In this document: in pieces, positions 8,436-16,382 of the stretch | Numbering within the stretch: the stretch's first letter is position 1 | How the letters are laid out: every line of letters starts with the position of its first letter | Assembly (NCBI GenBank): GCA_965249175.1 | Contig: OZ252227.1 | Coordinates: 1,736,001 to 1,800,000, forward strand | Length of the DNA: 64,000 nucleotides | Direction: 5' to 3' | DNA from: CAZYFH01 sp965249175 | GTDB lineage: Bacteria; Acidobacteriota; Vicinamibacteria; Vicinamibacterales; UBA8438 | The notes under the pieces: generated by a model | What the model saw: the letters and a program-made list of their open reading frames with translations, nothing else | The model's database searches: none | Told to the model about the DNA's origin: nothing | Made by a program: the position numbers and the translations under genes

Positions 8436-8852
8436 CTAGTTGCGCGTGACGTGCGCCGCGACCGCGAGCCAACGGCCATCGCGACGGGCCCACACGTCGG
8501 TGTAGCGCCCCGAGGCCGCGCTACCGTTCGCTGTCGTATACGTCGTCTGCGCGTGAACGATCGCGAAGTCGCCCATCACCTGAATCTCGACGTCGCGAGC
8601 GGCGAGATTGGAAATGGTGACCGGCTGCGCCGTGATCTCGAGAAACCGCGTCTTGTCGACGTATGAGCCGTCGCCGAGCGACGCGTGGAAATCGTCGGCT
8701 AAGATCTCTCGAAATCGGTCGACGTCGGAGTGCTGGACCGAGTCGATGTAGGCCTGGTTGAGCTCTCGCAACGCGTCGACATCGGATTGGGCGCTCACGC
8801 TTGAGACCCCCAGTAGACAAATGACCAGCAGGACGGCCATAGCCCGCATCAT
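8436..8852 (-). CDS. Secreted SnoaL/DUF4440-like (NTF2-fold) protein
   Basis: 138 residues. ATG codons at 8852 and 8849 both fit. The N-terminus MMRAMAVLLVICLLGVSSVS is a signal peptide cut near SAQ. The mature part has the NTF2-like layout: DVDALRELNQAYIDSVQHSD helix, REILADDFHASLGDG, then antiparallel strands AIVHAQTTYTT and RYTDVWARRDGRWLAVAAH. This fold supplies small ligand pockets or isomerase/lyase activity; the exact role is unknown. Its tight coupling with the exported lyase homologue suggests the two work on the same periplasmic substrate. Confidence 0.8.
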   Translation of the reverse strand: MMRAMAVLLVICLLGVSSVSAQSDVDALRELNQAYIDSVQHSDVDRFREILADDFHASLGDGSYVDKTRFLEITAQPVTISNLAARDVEIQVMGDFAIVHAQTTYTTANGSAASGRYTDVWARRDGRWLAVAAHVTRN

Positions 8853-8905
8853 ACTGCCGTGGGGCGGTCGCGACCGATAGATGCCTGAACCGATGGCGCA
8901 AACCC

Positions 8906-9517
8906 CTATGAGAAGGCGACTTTGCGGCCGTCGAGCAGATCGCATGTGAGGTAGAGGCAGCGATCGAGCCAGATCCGCGCGTGCGTCGCCTCGCGCACGA
9001 GGGCTCCGCCCGCGATCGACACCGCTTCCAGGCGTGCTGTATCGGCGAGGCAGATCGGACGGTGTACGAGTCCCTGCTTGGGAAGTATGTCCGGGAGGAC
9101 GACGGCGAGCAGGGAAGTGGCACGCCGTCGGAGGACCCAGCGTGAGCGCGGTGATGGCACCACGGGACGGGGGACGGGCGGTCGGCCGCGATGTCTGCTC
9201 TGTTGCCCGCGTTGCCGCGTCGCCTGGCATGCCGCGCAGAAGGCGGCCACCGTGACGGCGCTCGTCGACCTCCTGACGCGCGCGTGGACGTTGGCCCACG
9301 CGCTGCAATGCGGGCCCGCGAGAGGGTCATCGGCGGACGGCTGATCCTCTATTAGAGACCGGGGCTCCCAAGCCCCGACGGGGACGCCGTCCCGATGTCT
9401 CTGGCTCCTTGGCTCGGCGCTCGGCCCGTCTGAGATCGCGGCCCAGGGCTGGACATGGGCGGTGCGGACGCGCCCCGACGGGACGCGGAGTGCGTCGTCG
9501 TTGGCCAGTGGGGTCAC
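8906..9517 (-). CDS. Hypothetical ORF, uncertain
   Basis: A 203-codon frame with no recognised domain. The first ~110 residues are arginine/proline-rich and look like non-coding high-GC translation. The last ~80 residues (RPICLADTARLEAVSIAGGA then ARIWLDRCLYLTCDLLDG) look more protein-like. A cysteine pair CAACQ lies mid-protein. No good start or ribosome site is evident. It may be a real short gene with a start further in, or nothing. Otherwise the 8853-9675 stretch holds no gene I can support, apart from the folded element at 9354. Confidence 0.25.
   Translation of the reverse strand: MTPLANDDALRVPSGRVRTAHVQPWAAISDGPSAEPRSQRHRDGVPVGAWEPRSLIEDQPSADDPLAGPHCSAWANVHARVRRSTSAVTVAAFCAACQATRQRGQQSRHRGRPPVPRPVVPSPRSRWVLRRRATSLLAVVLPDILPKQGLVHRPICLADTARLEAVSIAGGALVREATHARIWLDRCLYLTCDLLDGRKVAFS
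9354..9402. repeat. Three-way-junction palindromic element
   Basis: An outer stem AGAGAC (9354-9359) pairs with GTCTCT (9397-9402). Inside are two adjacent hairpins: CGGGGCT/AGCCCCG with a 4-base loop (9360-9377) and GGGAC/GTCCC with a 3-base loop (9381-9393). Every arm is perfectly or almost perfectly paired. The plan, outer stem around two hairpins, is the same as that of the GTAGCGC REP element at 37292-37341, but the sequence differs. It may be another REP family, a mobile-element end or a structured RNA. Confidence 0.6.
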
Positions 9518-9675
9518 TGGTTGGCCGGGTCGTGATGCCGACCCTCCAATTTAGGGCGGGTCAGATTCCGTGGAACCTCATGGCGCCAGGGAGGTTGTCG
9601 CCTGCCCACGTCGGACTGCCCGCCTGGCACGACTCTTGGAAACGTTTCCGTGCTCCCCGCATCTTAGGGGGCCGT

Positions 9676-10182
9676 GTGTCCATCCATCACCTCACACCCG
9701 TTGACTCTGCACACGACGGGAAATTCGCTCACGCGCTGATCGCCGCTGGCGTCCGCACGCGGGCGCTCGCCGAAGAGGAACGGCCCGTCCCGCAGCCCCG
9801 GGCGCGTCGCTTTGCCGCCCGAGTGTCGCTCCGCTATCGGGTCCGTGGCGCTTCTGCGTGGTCGCCGGGTATCACGGACAACGTGAGCCGCACGGGCGTG
9901 CTCTTCCGCACCGATGCCCCGCGCTTGCCCCAGCCCGGCGCAGAGCTGGAGCTGGTGCTGGAAACGCCGACGCCGAGCCCGCCGGGGCGACCGGACGTGG
10001 TCACCGCCCGGGGCGCCGTCGTGCGCGTGACCCACGACCCCCGGCTGCCGGAGATGCTGCCGGGCGTGGCCGTGGCCGTCGAGTGGCGCGCCCCATTTGC
10101 GCGGACAGGCTGCCCGGGTCTACATCCGGCCGAGATCCCGGCCGATAGAGCGGGCACGACCCGTACGGTGACGGATGGATAG
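9676..10182 (+). CDS. PilZ-domain protein
   Basis: 168 residues from GTG 9676, chosen because AGGGGG precedes it. The core RRFAARVSLRYRV followed by NVSRTGVLFRTD and LPQPGAELELVLETP is a PilZ-like domain. The canonical c-di-GMP signature RxxxR...D/NxSxxG is partly met: RRFAAR and NVSRTG. It therefore probably binds c-di-GMP or is a degenerate PilZ adaptor. Its stop overlaps the start of the bactofilin gene, implying coupling. A 220-bp piece of this gene (9780-9999) is repeated at 10703-10922 with two base changes. Confidence 0.8.
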   Translation: MSIHHLTPVDSAHDGKFAHALIAAGVRTRALAEEERPVPQPRARRFAARVSLRYRVRGASAWSPGITDNVSRTGVLFRTDAPRLPQPGAELELVLETPTPSPPGRPDVVTARGAVVRVTHDPRLPEMLPGVAVAVEWRAPFARTGCPGLHPAEIPADRAGTTRTVTDG

Positions 10183-10690
10183 AATGTTCAGGCGACAAGC
10201 AGACCGCGCTCCGAGAGCCCGCCCGCTGAGGGTGGTCGAGCCGACACGGAGCGCACCGGTACAGGCCCACGAGGCTGGGCCAGCCACCAGGCCGACCCTT
10301 CGACTCGGCACCTCGATCGTCATCAAAGGACACCTGTCGGCCTCGGAGGACCTGACCATCCACGGCCATTTCGAGGGCGAGATCGAGGTGCGCGGGCATA
10401 CGGTGACGGTGGGGAATGACGCGGAGGTCGAGGCGCCGATTCACGCCAAGGGCGTCGTGATTGAGGGCGCCGTGCGCGGGGACGTGACCGCCATCGACCG
10501 TGTCGAGATCCGAGGGTCGGGACGGCTGGACGGGGCCGTCCTGGCGCCCCGGATCGCCGTGGCGGCCGGCGCGCATGTGCGGGGGACGGTCGAGACCCGG
10601 GCCCTCGACGACGCCGCGCAGCCCCCGGAGAACGCGGCGCTACGATCGGTGAACGACCGTGGCCGCGCGCAGAAGAGCCCGGCTGCGTAG
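10175..10690 (+). CDS. Bactofilin (polymer-forming cytoskeletal protein)
   Basis: 171 residues. After a basic, disordered N-terminal ~45 residues comes the bactofilin core: LGTSIVIKGHLSASEDLTIH, then GHFEGEIEVRGHTVTVG and repeated short beta-strand turns up to GAHVRGTVETR, about 100 residues of right-handed beta-helix. Bactofilins polymerise without nucleotide and act as scaffolds for cell shape, pili or wall enzymes. The start overlaps the PilZ gene by 8 bases, and a second PilZ copy follows, so a scaffold plus c-di-GMP sensor unit is plausible. Confidence 0.88.
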   Translation: MDRMFRRQADRAPRARPLRVVEPTRSAPVQAHEAGPATRPTLRLGTSIVIKGHLSASEDLTIHGHFEGEIEVRGHTVTVGNDAEVEAPIHAKGVVIEGAVRGDVTAIDRVEIRGSGRLDGAVLAPRIAVAAGAHVRGTVETRALDDAAQPPENAALRSVNDRGRAQKSPAA

Positions 10691-10702
10691 CTCCTGCCCC
10701 CG

Positions 10703-10922
10703 ACGGCCCGTCCCGCAGCCCCGGGCGCGTCGCTTTGCCGCCCGAGTGTCGCTCCGCTATCGGGTCCGTGGCGCTTCTGCGCGGTCGCCGGGTATCACGG
10801 ACAACGTGAGCCGCACGGGCGTGCTCTTCCGCACCGATGCCCCGCGCTTGCCCCAGCCCGGCGCAGAGCTGGAGCTGGTGCTGGACACGCCGACGCCGAG
10901 CCCGCCGGGGCGACCGGACGTG
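10703..10922 (+). pseudogene. Truncated second copy of the PilZ gene
   Basis: This 220-bp stretch repeats 9780-9999 with two substitutions, covering RPVPQPRARRFAARVSL through PGRPDV. It has no start and is cut at 10922 by the left end of the IS3-type element. The near identity implies a recent duplication or gene conversion flanking the bactofilin gene. Whatever followed the breakpoint is gone. Confidence 0.8.
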
Positions 10923-10971
10923 AATCGCCCCGGGTTTCCCGGAGGCTCCATTGTTTGGGAGGATGGGGCCC

Positions 10972-11292
10972 ATGGGACGACCGAGCAGATACGCACCGGA
11001 GGTACGAGAGCGAGCCGTCCGGCTGGTGTTCGAACATGAGGACCAGCACGACTCGCAGTGGGCAGCGATCCGACCCGTGGCCGCGAAGATCGGCTGCACG
11101 TCGGAGACGCTGCGGCATTGGGTGCGCCAGGCCGAGCGGGATCAGGGACGACGCCCAGGGCTGACGACGGACGAGCGGGCCGTGCTCAAAGAGCAAGCGC
11201 GTGAGATCCGCGAGCTCCGGCGCGCGAACGAGATCTTGCGGAAGGCGTCGGCCTATTTCGCGCAGGCGGAGCTCGACCGCCAACCGAGGTAA
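10972..11292 (+). CDS. IS3-family transposase OrfA
   Basis: 106 residues from ATG 10972. A helix-turn-helix of the IS3 OrfA type (KIGCTSETLRHWVRQAERD) is followed by a coiled-coil/leucine-zipper stretch EIRELRRANEILRKASAYFA. OrfA binds the IS ends and modulates the OrfAB transposase. It ends in TAATG so that orfB starts within its stop codon. Intact by itself but useless without a functional OrfB in this element. Confidence 0.9.
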   Translation: MGRPSRYAPEVRERAVRLVFEHEDQHDSQWAAIRPVAAKIGCTSETLRHWVRQAERDQGRRPGLTTDERAVLKEQAREIRELRRANEILRKASAYFAQAELDRQPR

Positions 11293-11895
11293 TGGTGGCC
11301 TTCATTGACGCACATCGGGAGACGTACGGGGTCGAGCCGATCAGCGCCGTGGTGCCGATCGCTCCGTCGACGTACTACGCGCACAAAGCGTGTCAGGCGA
11401 ATCCCCAGTTGCGATCGGGTCGGGCGCAGCGCGACCCCTGGCTGAAGGCGCAGATCCGTCGCGTGCGAGACGAGAACTTCGCGGTCTACGGCGCGTACAA
11501 AGTCTGGCGCCAGCTGAATCGCGAGGGGATCGGTGTGGCTCGGTGCACCGTCGAACGCCTGATGCGGGAGCTGTGCCTGCGGGGCGCCGTCCGGGGACGC
11601 GCGTTCACCACGACGACCCGTCCTGACGCCACCCCGCGGCCGGCGGACCTGGTCAACCGGGCGTTTGTGGCCACGCGGCCCAACGAACTCTGGGTCGCGG
11701 ACCTCACCTACGTGGCGACCTGGCGCGGCTTCGTCTACGTAGCGTTCGTCATCGATGTCTTTGCCCGGTGCATCGTGGGGCTGGCGAGTCTCCAGTTCCT
11801 TGCGCACCGACCTCGCCCTTGATGCGTTGGAGCGAGCCCTCTACGCGCGGCCAGCGGCTGACGGGTTGGTGCACCACAGCGACCGAGGCGGCCAG
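11292..11895 (+). pseudogene. IS3-family transposase OrfB, frameshifted and truncated
   Basis: Begins VAFIDAHRETYGVEPISAVV; the first two integrase-core strands are present (NELWVADLTYVATWRGFVYV with the first Asp, then FVIDVFARCIVG). At about 11778 an extra G (GTGGGGCTGG, against GTGGGCTGG in the sister copy) shifts the frame. Homology resumes one frame over with LRTDLALDALERALYA and VHHSDRGGQ, then stops at CAGCTG. The second Asp is present out of frame and the catalytic Glu is missing, so it is inactive. Confidence 0.85.
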
Positions 11896-12501
11896 CTGCG
11901 AACCGCGATCGCTGTGATGCACGAGTTGGTCGGTCGTCGGCCGGGCATACAGCGCTTGCTCGAGCGCATCGAGGGCCAGATCGGTGCGCAACGAACGCGT
12001 CACCCGCCAGCCGACGATGTGCCGCGCAAAGACATCGATCACGAAGGCGACGTAGACGAAGCCGCACCACGTCGCCACGTAGGTCAGATCTGCCACCCAG
12101 AGCTGGTTGGGGCGCGTCGCGACAAACGCGCGCTTCACCAGGTCCGCGGGTCGTGTCGCCGTCGCATCGGGGACCGTCGTGGTCTTGAACGCGCGGCCAC
12201 GCACGGCGCCGTGCAGCCCCAGCTGCCGCATCAATCGCTCGACCGTGCATCGAGCCGCGACGATGCCTTCTCGGCTCAGTTGCTGCCACACTTTGCGGGG
12301 TCCGTACACGGCGAAGTTCTCTTCCCAGACCCGCTGGATCTGCGTCCTGAGCCACGCATCGCGTTGGGCGCGCCGGGACCGCCGGTCCGGATCCGCCTGA
12401 CACCGCTTGTGCCGAAAGTACGTCGCGGGAGCGATGGGCAGGACGGCACACATCGGCTCGACCCCGTACGTCGTCCGCTCCGCGTCGAGGAAGGCCACCA
12501 T
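11896..12501 (-). pseudogene. IS3-family transposase OrfB of copy 2, 3'-truncated
   Basis: Starts at ATG 12501 in a TAATG overlap with orfA: VAFLDAERTTYGVEPMCAVL. The frame is intact through LWVADLTYVATWCGFVYVAF and HIVGWRVTRSLRTDLAL to HHSDRGSQL. It then runs into antisense sequence of copy 1 and stops at 11749. The C-terminal ~80 residues with the catalytic Glu are missing, so no active transposase. Confidence 0.85.
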
Positions 12502-12821
12502 TACCTCGGTCGGCGGTCGAGCTCCGCCTGCGCGAAAAACGCCGAGGCCTTTCGCAGAATCTCATTGGCCCGCCGGAGCGTACGCACTTCACGCTCGAGT
12601 TCTTTCATCCGGACCCGCTCTTCGGTGCTCAGTCCGGGGCGACGTCCGCTGTCGCGCTCGGCCTGGCGCACCCAGTGGCGCAGGGTCTCCGCGGTGCAGC
12701 CGATCTTCTCTGCCACCGATCGCATCGCCGCCCACTGTGAGTCGTGCTGATGCTCGTGGTCGAATACCAACCGCACCGCTCGTTCCCGAACCTCGGGCGA
12801 GTACTTCCTCGGTCTTCCCAT
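12501..12821 (-). CDS. IS3-family transposase OrfA of copy 2
   Basis: 106 residues from ATG 12821, with GRPRKYSPEVRERAVRLVF, the helix-turn-helix KIGCTAETLRHWVRQAERD and the zipper REVRTLRRANEILRKASAFF. Closely similar to OrfA of copy 1. Upstream of it the IS end lies at 12872. Between 12873 and 13074 I see no gene. Confidence 0.88.
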   Translation of the reverse strand: MGRPRKYSPEVRERAVRLVFDHEHQHDSQWAAMRSVAEKIGCTAETLRHWVRQAERDSGRRPGLSTEERVRMKELEREVRTLRRANEILRKASAFFAQAELDRRPR

Positions 12822-13074
12822 GGACTCCATCCTCCCAAGAAATGGAGCCTCTCGGAAACCCGGGGCGGTTCACTCGATCTCAAGCGCGCTTCTTTTGTGC
12901 CGCTTGTCAGTCGAGAGACAAAACAACGTGTGGAGCATTTACTTCCTCGGCTCGTGACGTGATGAAGGCCCATGTCCTCATGATGGGAAGCAACAATTTG
13001 CCGAGCGCGGAAGGACTCAACGTGCTATCAGGCGCGCTGCTTCAACCTACGTCCTAGTCTTTCAGCAGGCCGCC

Positions 13075-13419
13075 TCATTGCCTATGCTCATTGGAGGCAG
13101 GTACCCAGCCCCCGTGAACATTGCCGTACGCATTCGCGGCGGTCGTGCAGTGATATATTGCGTAGCCCCACGGATTGGCTTCACCTTTTTCCACGAACAG
13201 CCACTGCACCTTTCGCCGTACGTCAGCAATGATCTCTGTCCCGCGTGTCGTTGAGTCGTCTACCAGCAGTTCAAGCGTGATCACGCTCTTGCGGGGTGGC
13301 GACACGCGAGCGACGATTGGAAATGGAGGTTCCTCAGTATCGAACGATCCGTAACTGAGTGCGATGTGTTCGTCGTCTGGAGAAACCACTCCATCGACAA
13401 TGTCGAGACGGGAACGCAT
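13075..13419 (-). CDS. Hypothetical protein, orphan
   Basis: 114 residues, MRSRLDIVDG through a C-terminus GGWVPASNEHRQ. It looks coding, with mixed composition and a lower GC than the surrounding sequence. No signal peptide or recognised domain. Segments such as ALSYGSFDTEEPPFPIVARV and SVITLELLVDDSTTRGTEII suggest a small alpha/beta or beta-sandwich domain. It lies between two IS clusters in the island, and its composition suggests transfer. It could be a fragment of a longer gene. Confidence 0.5.
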   Translation of the reverse strand: MRSRLDIVDGVVSPDDEHIALSYGSFDTEEPPFPIVARVSPPRKSVITLELLVDDSTTRGTEIIADVRRKVQWLFVEKGEANPWGYAIYHCTTAANAYGNVHGGWVPASNEHRQ

Positions 13420-13546
13420 CGCTGTCGCCTATGCCGACGGTAAATTTGACGCGAATCATCTTTTTGGTCGGCTCCGTTATCTCACACGAAATGTCGTTGA
13501 AGCCAGCACGCCCCCGCGCTAACCCCCGTCCCCGTTGAACCGCCTG

Positions 13547-14878
13547 GGCTCTTCCGGCTTTTGGGTGGCGGACGACGCCATCGAGGGTGGGCGTGAGTAG
13601 ATGTAGCATCCCGGCATGCAGGACCGTGACTTGTATGCCCAGCTTCTCGGACTCGAACCACCATGGGAAGTCGTCGAGGTGGACATCTCGATGCAAGACC
13701 ACTCGGTGCAGGTGTTTGTGGCCCTCAGGCCGGATGCATCGACGCCGTGCCCGGAGTGTAGTGAGCCCTGCCCGCGCCACGACACCCGGACGCGGTCGTG
13801 GCGACACCTTGACACGATGCAATACAAGACCATGCTCGTGGGGGAGATTCCTCGAATCGAATGTCCGTCGCATGGGATCAGACAGCTGAAGGTGCCCTGG
13901 GCGGCCCCCCGGTCTCGCTTCACCGCCCTCTTCGAGTGTCTGGTCATCGAATGGCTGCAGCACGCCAGTATAAAAGCCGTCGCCGAGCTGCTCGCCCTGA
14001 GCTGGGACCAGGTGGCGGGCATCATGGAGCGCGCGGTGGCCCGCGGTCTCGCCCGCCGTCAGCTCTCGGTGCCCAAGGTCGTGGGCGTTGATGAGACCTC
14101 GTTCCAGCAGCGGCATGAGTACGTGACGGTTGTGTGTGATCCCGGGCGGGCGGCGGTCCTGTTCGTCTCGGACGGCCGCTCGGCGGAGTCGCTCAGCGGC
14201 TTCTTCGACCCGCTCACCGCCTCGGAACGGGCCCGCATCGAGGCGGTCGCGATGGACATGTCGGGCGCCTACCTGAGCGCGGTCACCCGGGCGTTGGGGC
14301 CGGCCGCGCACGAGCGGATTGTCTTCGACAAGTACCACCTCGCCAGCCTGTTGGGCGATGCGGTGAACAAGGTCCGGCGTGAAGAGCACAAAACGCTGCT
14401 AGAGCAACACGACGAGCGCCTCAAGGGCACGCGGCATCTCTTCCTCATGAATCCCTGGAACATGTCGCGGGCGCAGACGGCCGAGCTGACGCAGCTCAAG
14501 TCCAGCAACCTCAAGGTCGCCCGAGCCTGGGCCATCAAGGAAACGTTTATGGACGCCTTCGCGTTTCGCCAACCCAAACGGGCGGAGCGGGCGTTGAAGG
14601 AGGTACTCGCCTGGATGGCACGCTCGCGCCTGGCACCCATGATCCGCGCCGCACGGACCGTCCGACGACATTTCGACGGGGTCATCAACGCCATCATCAG
14701 CGGCATCACGAACGCGACCGCCGAGGCCATCAACTCACGCATCCAGTGGATCAAGAAACAGGCCGCGGGCTTTCGCAGCCGGGAGCGGTTCCGCCAGGCC
14801 ATCTACTTCCACCTCGGACGCCTGGACCTGTACCCGGATGAAGCACATACTCTTGCCCACCCGAATTCCTGAAGCGCC
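13547..14878 (+). mobile_element. ISL3-family insertion sequence, apparently complete
   Basis: 1332 bp. Left end GGCTCTTCCGGCTTTTGGGTGG and right end (reverse strand) GGCGCTTCAGGAATTCGGGT match at most of 22 positions; GGCTCTTC is a familiar ISL3 terminus. The left flank is ACCGCCTG. The right flank reads the same once the adjacent IS256-type element (14885-16316) is removed, so an exact 8-bp target duplication can be reconstructed. Confidence 0.88.
13616..14872 (+). CDS. ISL3-family transposase
   Basis: 418 residues, full length. The N-terminal zinc-finger-like CPECSEPCPRHD and CPSHGI (residues ~45-90) are followed by the helix-turn-helix segment AVAELLALSWDQVAGIMERA. The DDE core includes VVGVDETSFQQRHEYVTVV (first Asp), AVAMDMSGAYLSAV (second Asp) and the late TNATAEAINSRIQWIKKQA (Glu). 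This is the IS204/IS1001/IS1096/IS1165 transposase type. No frameshift or stop is seen, so it may be active. Confidence 0.93.
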   Translation: MQDRDLYAQLLGLEPPWEVVEVDISMQDHSVQVFVALRPDASTPCPECSEPCPRHDTRTRSWRHLDTMQYKTMLVGEIPRIECPSHGIRQLKVPWAAPRSRFTALFECLVIEWLQHASIKAVAELLALSWDQVAGIMERAVARGLARRQLSVPKVVGVDETSFQQRHEYVTVVCDPGRAAVLFVSDGRSAESLSGFFDPLTASERARIEAVAMDMSGAYLSAVTRALGPAAHERIVFDKYHLASLLGDAVNKVRREEHKTLLEQHDERLKGTRHLFLMNPWNMSRAQTAELTQLKSSNLKVARAWAIKETFMDAFAFRQPKRAERALKEVLAWMARSRLAPMIRAARTVRRHFDGVINAIISGITNATAEAINSRIQWIKKQAAGFRSRERFRQAIYFHLGRLDLYPDEAHTLAHPNS

Positions 14879-14884
14879 ACCGCC

Positions 14885-16316
14885 GGGGATGTCCCGTGCG
14901 CTGTTGAAACTCAGCGGCGGCTCGGTTCACGACTACGCAACCATCGCTGACGACTCCCCGAGGCCCAGCCGCGCGTCGCGCGCTCGGAGGGCCGCGACGA
15001 GGGCCGGCATATCTTTGCACCCTTTCACCCGACGGAACCCCTTCGCCGCTTCGAGCACCCCGGCGGCCACCCAGCGCAGCACCATCGTCCCACCGCGCCA
15101 ACGCTTCACATTCCGTTTCACATGGCGGGTGCGGCTGAGCAGACTCTCAATGGCATTCGTGGTGGCGAGCGATCGTTGGAGGCGCTCCGACAGCCCCAGG
15201 CCGAGCACGGTCAGGGTGTCGTCGAGTCCTTCCCGCACGCTGGCGGCTGCACTCGGGTAGTCGGTGTCCAAGCGACGCGCGAGGTCCTGCAGCAGACGCG
15301 TCGCCGTCTTGACGTGGCGGTTCGTATAGGCGCGCGTGAGGATCGCCTGCACCCACGGCCGCTGCGCCTCGGGGAGATGCTCCAGGATGTTCCGGCCCTT
15401 ATGCACTTGACACCGTTGCACGACGGCCGCCCGGCCGAACGTCTGGGTCACCGCGGCGTCGAGGGCCTTCGCCCCATCGACGATCACCAGGAGGCTCCGG
15501 TCGGTGCGAAGTCCGCGGCTCATGAGATTGGTCAACAGCCCCTGACAGACCGTCGCATTCTCGGTGGCCCCTTCCCAGAGGCCAAGCGGATGGTTGGTGC
15601 CCGATTTATCGATGCCCAGGGCGACCACGATACAATGGCTGCCGACGTGCACCCCATCGATCAGCAGTACGGCCAGGTCGAGGTTGTCGAGCGGCGTCGC
15701 GCGCCACGCGTCCAACTGCGCCTGGGTCTGCGCCACAAAGCGTCGACTGACCGCACTCTTGCTCGTGCCCCGCGTGGTGATCTCCGCGCCGAGCGGCTCG
15801 AGACTCCGCGCATACTGGCGGGTCGCGACGCCGATGAGCCTCTGGTCGACGACCCGCCGGTTCAGCGGGTCCGCATCCGTGAACGCCCGCACGGTCGGCA
15901 GCGGCACCTCCGTGCCGGCGCGGCGGGCACGCGGGCGCCGAATCGCGACCTTGCGCCCGCCCAACACGACCTGACTGGGGGCATGCCCGGCCCGGTACGC
16001 CCGTCGCGCCGCTTGATGCGCATACCGTGGCCCACACACCGCCGCCCGATCCTCTTCGAGCATGGCCTCGAGCACCTTCAGGCCCGAGGCCACGACCAGC
16101 TCCTGGAGCTCAGCCTCGGTATCCATCAGGATCTCGACCAACGGGAGGTGGCGCACCGACGGGGATTCCGATTGGCGACGACGAGTGACTGTGCGAGACT
16201 GCTGCTTCATGGCGGCTCCTTGCTGGGAGGCTTGCACCTCGGTTTAGTCACCGGTCGTATAGCACGACCAGTGAAGAGCCGCCGCTTCAAATTTCAACAG
16301 CTACTGGGACATCCCC
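14885..16316 (-). mobile_element. IS256-type (mutator) element inserted at the ISL3 right junction
   Basis: 1432 bp with inverted ends GGGGATGTCCC at both termini; similarity continues inward (GCTGTTGAAA then GCGGCGGCTC). It is flanked by an exact 8-bp duplication CCACCGCC (14877-14884 and 16317-16324), which consists of the last two bases of the ISL3 element plus its target duplication. It therefore inserted after, and directly against, the ISL3 element. Confidence 0.92.
14933..16210 (-). CDS. IS256/mutator-family transposase
   Basis: 425 residues from ATG 16210 (AAGGAG ribosome site). DDE landmarks: AVLLIDGVHVG (first Asp), LLVIVDGAKALDAAV (second Asp), VVQRCQVHKGRNI (the C/H motif of this family) and TTNAIESLLSRTRHVKRN (Glu). 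N-terminal region carries HQAARRAYRAGHAPSQVVLG. Uninterrupted, hence possibly active. It is clearly distinct from the IS256-family transposase at 24620 and 43609. Confidence 0.93.
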   Translation of the reverse strand: MKQQSRTVTRRRQSESPSVRHLPLVEILMDTEAELQELVVASGLKVLEAMLEEDRAAVCGPRYAHQAARRAYRAGHAPSQVVLGGRKVAIRRPRARRAGTEVPLPTVRAFTDADPLNRRVVDQRLIGVATRQYARSLEPLGAEITTRGTSKSAVSRRFVAQTQAQLDAWRATPLDNLDLAVLLIDGVHVGSHCIVVALGIDKSGTNHPLGLWEGATENATVCQGLLTNLMSRGLRTDRSLLVIVDGAKALDAAVTQTFGRAAVVQRCQVHKGRNILEHLPEAQRPWVQAILTRAYTNRHVKTATRLLQDLARRLDTDYPSAAASVREGLDDTLTVLGLGLSERLQRSLATTNAIESLLSRTRHVKRNVKRWRGGTMVLRWVAAGVLEAAKGFRRVKGCKDMPALVAALRARDARLGLGESSAMVA

Positions 16317-16382
16317 CCACCGCCTGTCGGTCCGCGGTAGGCTAGGCATCTCACCGTTCGTCGTCGTGGTCGGAGAATAGTG

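Larger units (their letters stand above)
10921..11895 (+). mobile_element. IS3-family element, copy 1, lacking its right third
   Basis: The left terminus TGAATCGCCCCGGGTTTC is followed by orfA and orfB of an IS3-family transposase. The element stops at the palindrome CAGCTG (11893-11898), inside the DDE domain, where it meets an inverted, diverged second element cut at the same codon. No right inverted repeat and no 3-bp target duplication are visible. Confidence 0.85.
11896..12872 (-). mobile_element. IS3-family element, copy 2, inverted and lacking the same part
   Basis: The outer end is TGAACCGCCCCGGGTTTC read on the minus strand from 12872. Coding sequence is clearly diverged from copy 1 at DNA and protein level, so it is a different element and not a simple inverted duplication. 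It ends at the same residue (DRGSQL) as copy 1 (DRGGQL). Arms are 975 and 977 bp. Confidence 0.85.

Noticed and set aside
10705..10922. A second functional PilZ gene
   Set aside because: It has no start or end of its own and is cut by the IS3 terminus.
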